Assembly: GCA_025459365.1 (NCBI GenBank)
Contig: JALOQR010000007.1
Location: forward strand, 1-42,459
Direction of reading: 5' to 3'
DNA length: 42,459 nt
Source: Fimbriiglobus sp.
GTDB taxonomy: Bacteria > Planctomycetota > Planctomycetia > Gemmatales > Gemmataceae
Every line of letters starts with the position of its first letter. The stretch's first letter is position 1. Both the position numbers and the translations under genes were made by a program. Below are positions 10,003 to 18,391 of the stretch, in pieces. Under the pieces are notes generated by a model. The model worked only from the letters and a program-made list of their open reading frames with translations. It was not told where the DNA came from and made no database searches.

Positions 10003-11133
10003 TCACTTCGGTTTACAGTGGCTCAGGGCCATCAGCATATAGCCACTCACCAGAGCGGGGTCGCCTTCCATCCAGCGATCGGTTTCGTTTGTCCAGCTAC
10101 CGTCGGTTTTTTGTCGTTTCTCGATCGCCCGGAACAGGTCGGTCCGCCAATCGTGCTTTGTTCCCTTGGCGTCCACGAATTCGTCTTCGCCTAGCACGCT
10201 GAGCGTCTTGGCCATCGTGTGGTAGTAGTAGTACAGTCCTCGCGCCGCGAGTTGCGGCGGCATACCAGGGTTGGCATCCACCGTGTAGTTCTTTCGCAGC
10301 CAGCCGAGTGCGTTCTTCACCCGTGGGTCGTCCTTCCCCACCCCGGCATAGATCAGGCTCTTGACTCCGGCGTAGGTCATGCTCCCGTAACCCGGCAGGG
10401 CGTCTTTTGCCCCGTCGAGTGGGTCGTCGGTTGTCTTGGTGCTCCCGCCGGCGGCGGCGCTGTAGATGAAACTGCCGTCGTTGATCTTTCCCGCCCACGG
10501 CATCTGGTTGTGCTCACTCTTCAGGTTTTGGCAGCGAGACACGAATACCTGGACCTTCTGGAAGGCCGGGTCGTCCGACTTCACCCCGGCGGCCACGAGA
10601 GCGTCGAGGAAGAACTGGGTGTTGCTCAGGTCGGGGCGGCTTTTGCTGTCGTAACCAGCTCCGCCAAAGAAGTCGTCTTCCGGCTTCTTCCCCTCGCCGT
10701 CATCCCACTGTAGTTTTTTCAGGAAGTCGGTCGCGTTGCTGACCACCTTCTTATATTTCTCATCTCGTTTGGCGGCGGTGAGGGCGAGCAGGTTCACGCT
10801 CGTCACGTAGTTTTGCAACCCTGGCTTCGGATCAGCCCCGGCGATGTGCCCGGCTTTCTCGTTGATCAGCCCCTCGATGAACGCCAATCCCTTGGCCGCC
10901 GGCTCGGTGTCTGGCTTGCTGCCAGTTTGAAGCAGTCCGGAGACGACCACTCCGGTCACACCAATGTTCTTGTCGGTGCTCCACCCACCCTTGTCATCCT
11001 GTTTTTCGTTCAGGAACTTGGTGGCCTTTTCGACGACCGCCTGCCACTCGGCGAGGGTCGGTTTCTTCGGTGGATCGGCGGCCAAAAGAGGGGATGCGAG
11101 CAGCAGTACGAAGAACAGTGGGGACCGCATCAT
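10003..11133 (-). CDS. Secreted prenyltransferase / squalene-oxidase repeat protein
   Basis: Likely start MMRSPLFFVLLLASPLLAADPPKKP at 11133; repeats KFLNEKQDDKGGWSTDKNIGVTGVVVSGLL, FLKKLQWDDGEG, GYGSMTYAGVKSLIYAGVGKDDPRVKNALGWLRKNYTVDANPGM. Confidence 0.85.
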   Translation of the reverse strand: MMRSPLFFVLLLASPLLAADPPKKPTLAEWQAVVEKATKFLNEKQDDKGGWSTDKNIGVTGVVVSGLLQTGSKPDTEPAAKGLAFIEGLINEKAGHIAGADPKPGLQNYVTSVNLLALTAAKRDEKYKKVVSNATDFLKKLQWDDGEGKKPEDDFFGGAGYDSKSRPDLSNTQFFLDALVAAGVKSDDPAFQKVQVFVSRCQNLKSEHNQMPWAGKINDGSFIYSAAAGGSTKTTDDPLDGAKDALPGYGSMTYAGVKSLIYAGVGKDDPRVKNALGWLRKNYTVDANPGMPPQLAARGLYYYYHTMAKTLSVLGEDEFVDAKGTKHDWRTDLFRAIEKRQKTDGSWTNETDRWMEGDPALVSGYMLMALSHCKPK

Positions 11134-11268
11134 GGAAGGCACCTCGGGAGTAAATGGCAGTGCAATCGTAGGCAGGGCAACGCCGGTGCCAAAGACAAAT
11201 GGCTGGAATTCGTGGGCTTCCGTGGCTGCGGTGGGCGTGCGGTAGCCAGTGGTGGATAAAATGTCGGC

Positions 11269-11610
11269 ATGACCCCCACCGCAGCCGATCCACACTTCCG
11301 CCGCGGAATTGAACTGTTCAACGCCGGCCGGTACTTCGACGCGCACGAGGAGTGGGAACACGTCTGGAGGTCTTGCCCCGCACCCGAGCGCCGGTTCGTC
11401 CACTCCTTGATTCACGCCGCCGTTGCTCTCTACCAATGGAGGAGGGGTCATTTTGCCGCCGCTCGCACTCAACTCGCTCGCGGAATGGCCAAGGCCGCCG
11501 ACTACCCACCCGCGTTCCTGGGATTGGATGCTGCCCGCTTGTGGAAAGATGTGGCTGCTGCCCTCGACCTACCGGATGGGTCTATCGCCGTTCGCCTGCA
11601 CTCGGGGTAA
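11269..11610 (+). CDS. DUF309 domain protein
   Basis: FRRGIELFNAGRYFDAHEEWEHVWRSCPAPERRFVHSLIHAAVALYQWRRGHFAAARTQLARGMAKA matches the DUF309 pattern. Confidence 0.85.
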   Translation: MTPTAADPHFRRGIELFNAGRYFDAHEEWEHVWRSCPAPERRFVHSLIHAAVALYQWRRGHFAAARTQLARGMAKAADYPPAFLGLDAARLWKDVAAALDLPDGSIAVRLHSG

Positions 11611-11615
11611 AGAGG

Positions 11616-12296
11616 ATGCGTGACGACCGGACGGCAGTTGAGACCTTCAGCGGCGTGGCACGGCTCTTTCCGTTGCCCAACCTCGTGCTATTCCCACACG
11701 TCGATCAGGGTCTGCACATCTTTGAGCCACGATACCGGCAGATGACCGCCGAAGCACTGGCCGGCGACCAACTCATCGCCCTCGTCCTCCTCAAGCCAGA
11801 CGAAGACTGGGAAACCGACTACGACGGCCGACCGGTGGTTGAATCGACCGCTTGCCTGGGGCGAATCACCAGTTCCGAGCAGTTGCCCGACGGGCGCTAC
11901 AACCTGAAACTGCGGGGTTTGACCCGATTGCGATTGGTCGAAGAAATACCTGACCCAGACAAGCTCTTTCGACTGGCCCGCGGAGAAGTGTTAGCCGACC
12001 GACCGCCCCCACCGGCGGAGGCGGTTGCCCTGCGGCGGGAGTTGCGTGAGGCGGTGCTACCCAGGTTCGACCCGACCGGCCCAGCGTACCACCAACTGAC
12101 CGCCCTATTCGACAGCGACACACCACTCGGGGCGGTGTGCGACCTGCTCGGATACGGCCTGCCACTGCCACTAGGGTTGAAGCAACAACTGCTCAGCGAA
12201 CCCGACGCATCGATCCGCACGCGGTGGATCATCGACGCCATCGGTGGACCAGGGCGGAAGTCGCGGGCTTTCCCACCGTCGTTCAGCCCGAACTGA
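11616..12296 (+). CDS. Lon protease substrate-binding (LON) domain protein
   Basis: Start at MRDDRTAVETF; VARLFPLPNLVLFPHVDQGLHIFEPRYRQMTAEALAGDQLIALVLLKP...CLGRITSSEQLPDGRYNLKLRGLTRLRLVEE. Confidence 0.88.
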   Translation: MRDDRTAVETFSGVARLFPLPNLVLFPHVDQGLHIFEPRYRQMTAEALAGDQLIALVLLKPDEDWETDYDGRPVVESTACLGRITSSEQLPDGRYNLKLRGLTRLRLVEEIPDPDKLFRLARGEVLADRPPPPAEAVALRRELREAVLPRFDPTGPAYHQLTALFDSDTPLGAVCDLLGYGLPLPLGLKQQLLSEPDASIRTRWIIDAIGGPGRKSRAFPPSFSPN

Positions 12297-12297
12297 G

Positions 12298-12519
12298 CTA
12301 TTTCTTTTCGGGTGCCTTCGCCTTGATCTTCTCCGGATTCGCCTTCTCCCACTCGGCCCACTTGGCGAACGCCGCCTTGCGGTTCTCCGACACCGGTTGT
12401 CTCTCGTCCGCCTGGAAGAAGTAGTTGAACAGCGCGTAGCGCAAGTCATCGGTCGCCATTGTCTTGTACTGGCCGATGTGAATTGGAATGGTCAGGGGAG
12501 TGAGCAGCCACTCCCTCAC
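12298..12519 (-). CDS. Small hypothetical protein
   Basis: 73-aa ORF with Lys/Ala/Glu-rich tail (MATDDLRYALFNYFFQADERQPVSENRKAAFAKWAEWEKANPEKIKAKAPEKK), fits between flanking genes; start may be MATDD. Confidence 0.5.
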   Translation of the reverse strand: MREWLLTPLTIPIHIGQYKTMATDDLRYALFNYFFQADERQPVSENRKAAFAKWAEWEKANPEKIKAKAPEKK

Positions 12520-12525
12520 TTTTGT

Positions 12526-14883
12526 TCACTTCTTCTTCAAGTCCCACAGCCGCACGGCTCCGTCGCGGCCACCGGAAATGACGTGCGGCGGTTGGCCGAC
12601 CACCTCGCGGGTGAACTTCACCACGTGGACCGCCTGCCTATGCCCACGCATGACCCCATCCTGCGTACCCGTTGCCGTGTTGAAGATCCGCACGGTGCCG
12701 TCCTGACCAGCTGCGGCCAGGTACCCACAGCACGGAGTGAACGCCAGGCTCCAGGTACCACCGTCGATGGTGGACATGGTGACGTCTTTCGGGGTGCCGT
12801 CATCGGCGTTCCACAGACGAATGGTCTTATCCCAGCCGGCGGTGGCGACCTGCTTGCCGTCCTTGTCGAAAGCCACTGCGTAAACGGGGCCGAAGTGCCC
12901 ATTCAAGGTGGCGAATTGGTCGGTCTGATTGCCCCGCCACAGCTTGGCCGTCTTGTCTGAGCCAGCGGTGGCAATCACGAACTCGCCCCCGCATCCGGTC
13001 GGCGAGAACACCAACCCGGTGAGGGACGACCCGTGCTCGTACACCACGAACGGTTTTTTCTCCACCTCGAGCGGCTTTCCCAGTTCAGCCACGTGAAACA
13101 CCGACACTCTTCCGTTCCACTCGCCGATGGCGAGGAAAAGCCCGTCTGGGGAGTAAGCCACCGCCCGCACCCCACTGGCGCCGCGGAACACGTCCTGGTC
13201 GGTCAGGCTGTTGTTGTTCAACTTCCATAACTTGACCGTTCCGTCTCCGCTGGCGGTGACGAACTGGGTGTCGTCGGTCGGGTGGTAGTCGATGCCCCAG
13301 ATCGGCCCCTTGTGCTTGGTGGGGGAGTGTTTGAGAGCACCGTCGGTCAGATCGTACAGTTTGAGTGTGCCGTCCTCGCTACCCAGTGCCAGGGTTTTCT
13401 TGTCTGGGCAGGCAGCCACCGACCAGATCGCGCCCGAGCCACCCTTGAACTCCTTGGCTGGGTTGTCGAGTTGCGTCTCACCGGCCGCCGCGACGATCAC
13501 CGGTTCGCCTGGGACTTCCACCGGGGGCTTGGATCCACCGAAGACCGCCCACGACCCGAACCCACCCAGCGTCAGGCCGAGGGCGAATGGGGCTGCCATG
13601 ATTGCCAGTAGTTTCCGGCGGTACTTCCGCTTGGCGATCTTGGAGAGGCTCGCAGCCGGAGAGATCGCGCACGGCGATGCCGGGGTATCATCGCACACGC
13701 CGTTCAGGTTGCTGGTATGGGCCCCGAGCACTGCCGCCACCTCGGCAGCGCTGTCGAGGCGGTCCTCGGCCGACTTGGCGAGCAACCCATCGACCACGTC
13801 CTCGAACCACTCGGGTACGTCCGGTACGACCTTCCGGAGCGGGCGGTGCGGGGTATCAGCGACCTCGCGCAGCACGGCCAGGGGGGTCTTTCCGTCGAAC
13901 GGCGGCTTGCCAGCGACCACCTCGTACAGCACCACCCCCAGGCTGAACAGGTCGGCACGGGCGTCGACTTCGTCCCCACGTGCTTGCTCTGGAGCCATGT
14001 AAAGGGGAGTACCCGACACATACCCGGTGCGGGTGAGTTTCAGATCTTCCGCGGCGCGGGCAAGGCCAAAGTCGGTCAACTTCACCCGATCGCCGGCCTC
14101 GATGAGAATGTTGCCGGGCTTGATATCGCGGTGGATCAAGCCCTGGGCATGGGCGGCCGCCAGACCGGCGGCGGCTTGCGCTCCCAGGCGTGCGGCGGCG
14201 GTCACATCCAGTTTGCCGACCCGCCGGAGCCGCTGTTCCAGGCTTTCACCGTTGATGAGTTGCATCACCAGGTAGGGGAGTCCGCTTCGACCGTCTTCAT
14301 TCACCAGGTGGACCGTCACGATATTTTCGTGGGTCACACTGCCGGCGGCACGGGCTTCCCGGCAGAACCGTTGACGTGCCACCTTGTTGGTGGACAGGTC
14401 CGGGTCGAGCACCTTGAGCGCGACGTCCCGTTGCAAGTCGGGATCAAAGGCGTGCAGCACCACGCCCATGCCCCCACGGCCGATCATGCGCACGATTTCG
14501 AAATGGCCGAACGTGCCGATACGGCCAGGGGTTGTGGTGGGAGTCAGGAAGGCAAGATCGTCGTCCAGGTTGGGCTTGGGTAGCGTCTGATACGCCCCGG
14601 TACGAGTGACCTCGACCACGACCCGATCAATAGCCCGCCAAACCGCCGCCGGTGGCTCAAACATCGGCAAGTGACGCACGGCCGCCGGAAGGGACCGAAC
14701 CTCCCCCGAGGCCACCGCTTCCATCACCTCCTGACAGCCGGGACAATCGCCCAAGTGCGCGGTCAACTCATCCGATTTGGTCGGATCAAGTTCCCCGTGC
14801 AACAACGACTGCAACTCTGCCCGCGAGGGGCAAGCATTGCTAGTGGCGTCGGGTGGGGTTTGGGTGGTAGTGCTCGGTGGCAT
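12526..14883 (-). CDS. Ser/Thr protein kinase with N-terminal zinc-binding anti-sigma-like segment, TM helix and C-terminal WD40 repeats
   Basis: LGDCPGCQEVMEAV; kinase motifs GRGGMGVVLHAFD, IHRDIKPGNILIEAGDRVKLTDFGLAR, GTPLYMAPEQARGDEVDARADLFSLGVVLYE; TM LLAIMAAPFALGLTLGGFGSWAVF; WD40 blocks ending in VKLWKL, AKLWRG, IRLWNAD, VRIFNT, VRLWDL. Confidence 0.93.
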   Translation of the reverse strand: MPPSTTTQTPPDATSNACPSRAELQSLLHGELDPTKSDELTAHLGDCPGCQEVMEAVASGEVRSLPAAVRHLPMFEPPAAVWRAIDRVVVEVTRTGAYQTLPKPNLDDDLAFLTPTTTPGRIGTFGHFEIVRMIGRGGMGVVLHAFDPDLQRDVALKVLDPDLSTNKVARQRFCREARAAGSVTHENIVTVHLVNEDGRSGLPYLVMQLINGESLEQRLRRVGKLDVTAAARLGAQAAAGLAAAHAQGLIHRDIKPGNILIEAGDRVKLTDFGLARAAEDLKLTRTGYVSGTPLYMAPEQARGDEVDARADLFSLGVVLYEVVAGKPPFDGKTPLAVLREVADTPHRPLRKVVPDVPEWFEDVVDGLLAKSAEDRLDSAAEVAAVLGAHTSNLNGVCDDTPASPCAISPAASLSKIAKRKYRRKLLAIMAAPFALGLTLGGFGSWAVFGGSKPPVEVPGEPVIVAAAGETQLDNPAKEFKGGSGAIWSVAACPDKKTLALGSEDGTLKLYDLTDGALKHSPTKHKGPIWGIDYHPTDDTQFVTASGDGTVKLWKLNNNSLTDQDVFRGASGVRAVAYSPDGLFLAIGEWNGRVSVFHVAELGKPLEVEKKPFVVYEHGSSLTGLVFSPTGCGGEFVIATAGSDKTAKLWRGNQTDQFATLNGHFGPVYAVAFDKDGKQVATAGWDKTIRLWNADDGTPKDVTMSTIDGGTWSLAFTPCCGYLAAAGQDGTVRIFNTATGTQDGVMRGHRQAVHVVKFTREVVGQPPHVISGGRDGAVRLWDLKKK

Positions 14884-14923
14884 GGTATGTAGTGCAGGCA
14901 GGCAGCGGAACCAGGCCGGGGGA

Positions 14924-15535
14924 TCACCCCACCGCTTCGGCCTCGGCCATCAATTGTTGAACTTCGTCCCGGAGTCGGGCGAGAACGCGACTCTTAGCGA
15001 CATATACCGCCCCGGACGTCATGCTTAACTCTTTCCCAACTTCAGCCGCTCCCCGCCCCTCCACCGCCGTTCCCCAGAATGCTTGCCACGTGTTCGCCTG
15101 AAACTCATGCTTCACCCGCTCCATGGCTTTGCCGCTGAGCCGCCGCTGATACTCCAACTCCCACTCCGCCTCGCTTTCATCAGGCTTGCCGGCGAGTTGA
15201 TCGAGCCGTTCCTGAGCCATCCCATCGCCGCCCGCTTTCGGCCGGTTCTTGTTGGCAGACAAGAAGTTATACACTTTATTTCGGGTGACAGTGTACAGCC
15301 ATCCGCGAAAGGTGCCACGCTTCGGATCATAGTTGATGCGGTGGGCGTTGCGGGCTACGCTGCGGAGAACGTCTTGTACCAGATCAGCCGCGTCGGCATC
15401 CTGAAGGCCGCGTTTCCGGGCAAACCCGTAGACCACCGGTCCGTACAGGCGGGCGAATTCTGCCCACGCCTCCGCATCGTCCGTCGCGCGGATGCGGTTG
15501 AGGAGGGTTACTCGGGTGGCAGGGGCCTCTGCCAT
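14924..15535 (-). CDS. ECF-type RNA polymerase sigma-70 family sigma factor
   Basis: Start MAEAPATRVTLLNRIRATDDAEAWAEFARLYGPVVYGFARKRGLQDADAADLVQDVLRSVARN...GTFRGWLYTVTRNKVYNF... region 4: GRGAAEVGKELSMTSGAVYVAKSRVLARLRDEV. The longer ORF to 16357 runs antisense to nagA and is rejected. Confidence 0.92.
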   Translation of the reverse strand: MAEAPATRVTLLNRIRATDDAEAWAEFARLYGPVVYGFARKRGLQDADAADLVQDVLRSVARNAHRINYDPKRGTFRGWLYTVTRNKVYNFLSANKNRPKAGGDGMAQERLDQLAGKPDESEAEWELEYQRRLSGKAMERVKHEFQANTWQAFWGTAVEGRGAAEVGKELSMTSGAVYVAKSRVLARLRDEVQQLMAEAEAVG

Positions 15536-15622
15536 TCGGACAGTTCCTGGGGTCGGGCGACGGTGTGAGGCTGCGGAAACTATGATATCGGCCGGGGGGT
15601 CCGAAAGGCCAACGAACCGGGG

Positions 15623-16744
15623 GTGAGGGCCATGCTTATCCACGCCCGCCACTTCGCCACCGGTCAATCGATTGCCGTCTCCTCCGACGCGGGCCGAGTG
15701 GTTTCCATTACCGATTCCGCCAACACCCCGGACGGCTGGATCGCCCCCGCCTTCTTCGACATTCAGATCAACGGCGGACACGGCCTCGGGTTCACCAATC
15801 CTGCCCTCACCCCAGACCACGTTCGCACCATCGCCGACCTCTGCCGCACCCACGGCATCGGCGGCTTCTGCCCGACCGTCATCACCGCTGCCCTCGACAC
15901 CCAACTTCACGCCTTCCGCACCCTCCACATCGCCGCCGAACGTGATCCCGAACTTGACAACCGCATCCCCGCCTTCCATCTCGAAGGGCCCTACATCTCG
16001 CCCGACGACGGTCCCCGCGGGGCACACCCGAAAGCCCACGCCCGACACCCGAACTGGGACGAATTCCGCCGCCTGCAAGACGCCGCCGGCGGGCGTATTC
16101 GCATCCTGACGATGGCGCCGGAACTTCCCGGAGCGGTGACGTTCATCGAACGGGTGACCGCTGCCGGAGTCCAGGTGAGCCTCGGGCACACAGCAGCAAC
16201 GGCGGCACAGATTGCCAATGCGGTAAACGCTGGAGCAACGCTCAGCACGCACCTGGGCAACGGCTGCCACGCCACCCTCCCCCGCCACGACAATTACATC
16301 TGGGAGCAGTTGGCCAACGACCAACTCATGGCGAGCGTGATCGCCGATGGGCACCACCTTCCGCCGGCGGTGTTAAAGAGCCTGATCCGGGGGAAAACAC
16401 CGGGACGGGTGATCCTGACCTGTGACGCGGGAACATTCGCGGGCAGTGCGCCGGGGCGGTATTCAGACTGGGGAGGTGAGGTGGAGGTGTTGGCGGGAGG
16501 GAAGATTGTGGTGCCGGGCACACCGTTTTTGGCGGGATCGGGGGTGTTCACGGACCATTGTGTGAGCGGGGTACTGCGGTGGGGCGGGGTGAGTTTGGGG
16601 GAAGCGATCGAGATGGCAAGCATCCACCCCCGAACGCTACTGGGCCTGCCAGTGCCAACACTCGCAGTGGGGGGCTGTGGGCCGTTCGTGCTGTTCGACT
16701 GGCAACCGGGCGAAGAGGTGACGATACGGCGAGTGGTGGGGTGA
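15623..16744 (+). CDS. nagA: N-acetylglucosamine-6-phosphate deacetylase
   Basis: GWIAPAFFDIQINGGHGLGF, GIGGFCPTVITA, FHLEGPYISPDDGPRGAHP, VSLGHTAATAAQIANAVNAGATLSTHLGNGC, ILTCDAGTFAG. Start may be the ATG at 15632. Confidence 0.9.
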   Translation: MRAMLIHARHFATGQSIAVSSDAGRVVSITDSANTPDGWIAPAFFDIQINGGHGLGFTNPALTPDHVRTIADLCRTHGIGGFCPTVITAALDTQLHAFRTLHIAAERDPELDNRIPAFHLEGPYISPDDGPRGAHPKAHARHPNWDEFRRLQDAAGGRIRILTMAPELPGAVTFIERVTAAGVQVSLGHTAATAAQIANAVNAGATLSTHLGNGCHATLPRHDNYIWEQLANDQLMASVIADGHHLPPAVLKSLIRGKTPGRVILTCDAGTFAGSAPGRYSDWGGEVEVLAGGKIVVPGTPFLAGSGVFTDHCVSGVLRWGGVSLGEAIEMASIHPRTLLGLPVPTLAVGGCGPFVLFDWQPGEEVTIRRVVG

Positions 16745-16751
16745 TTAGCCT

Positions 16752-16985
16752 TCATTCTCGACAGTCGAGCGACAGTAGGTGTCCCATGAACACCGCCCAG
16801 GAAGCCCGCTCATGAGTGATCTTCCCCACGGTAAAGTGGATAGTGAGTGAGCGGCTGTCCGGGTTGTGTCTCCGTTCGAACTCGTCCGGGGTCTTGTACT
16901 CCAGGCTGTAACAGTTGACAGGTCGGCAGATCGCTTCGCGATCCCAAAAGTAATTCAGACGATACTTTCCCCGGCCTCACACCGA
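16752..16985 (-). pseudogene. IS3-type transposase OrfB C-terminal remnant
   Basis: Minus-strand reading GRGKYRLNYFWDREAICRPVNCYSLEYKTPDEFERRHNPDSRSLTIHFTVGKITHERASWAVFMGHLLSLDCRE*; the SLEYKTPDEFE segment resembles the IS3/IS481 integrase-core C-terminus; an upstream in-frame stop leaves only a tail. Confidence 0.55.
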
Positions 16986-17096
16986 CCAACCCGAGCACCC
17001 GCATCCCATTGCAAGAGAGCAGCGCTCTGGTGGCCCCTGACAGCACGGCCAAGCGGCTTCCGATTCCGAGAGAGTAGTACGCGAGGAGGACTGGAC

Positions 17097-17330
17097 GTGA
17101 CCCACGAAGAAATCCGACAGGCCCTGATGACGGGTTGTTCGGAGGAGGAGTTAATGGCGTTCGGTTGTCCGGTCTGCGGTGGGCAGGCGAGCTTCCACGT
17201 TCACCCGAGAGGCAAGGGGTTCGTGATCCGGTGCGTTTCGGACACTCGCCACATGCATATGTCCGACGCGAACCTCTCGCCGCCCGACGGGTGGGCGAAG
17301 TACGTGGAACACGGAACCTGGCTGTCATGA
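17097..17330 (+). CDS. Small Cys/His-rich (putative zinc-binding) protein
   Basis: GTG start; VTHEEIRQALMTGCSEEELMAFGCPVCGGQASFHVHPRGKGFVIRCVSDTRHMHMSDANLSPPDGWAKYVEHGTWLS with CPVCG and RC...HMHM. Confidence 0.55.
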   Translation: MTHEEIRQALMTGCSEEELMAFGCPVCGGQASFHVHPRGKGFVIRCVSDTRHMHMSDANLSPPDGWAKYVEHGTWLS

Positions 17331-17555
17331 CGCCCCGGCGTTTGCCCTGTGTGCCTGGGACGGGGCCGGCTCCCCCTCTGGGCCGTCGGAGGACGGTGGC
17401 TGCGACGAGTTGGAGGAGTTCTGGTTCAGCTTGGCTTCGAGGCGGCGATGCGGCCTTCGATCCGACAACGACGGCCGTGATCGCCGGTTGCAACGGTACC
17501 GGGATCGGGTCCCACAGGTCCGACGGAATGGACGACGGCCGGGTCATACGCATCA

Positions 17556-18260
<705 letters not shown>

Positions 18261-18391
18261 CAGTACCTGTAGTTGCTTCTGTCGTCGGTGTCGCACCACA
18301 GGTCGGTGGTATTGTACCGTGACGTGCCCTATGGAGGCACCTATGCGGCACCCACTTCCAAAACGAATCTCGAGTCTGCGGTCGGGCCGCC

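Noticed and set aside
15536-16357. N-terminal extension of ORF 14924-16357
   Set aside because: Runs antisense through nagA; the sigma-factor homology begins at MAEAPATRVTLLNRIR.
16757-16769. CTCGACAGTCGAG short palindrome
   Set aside because: Only 6-bp arms inside the transposase remnant; easily expected by chance.
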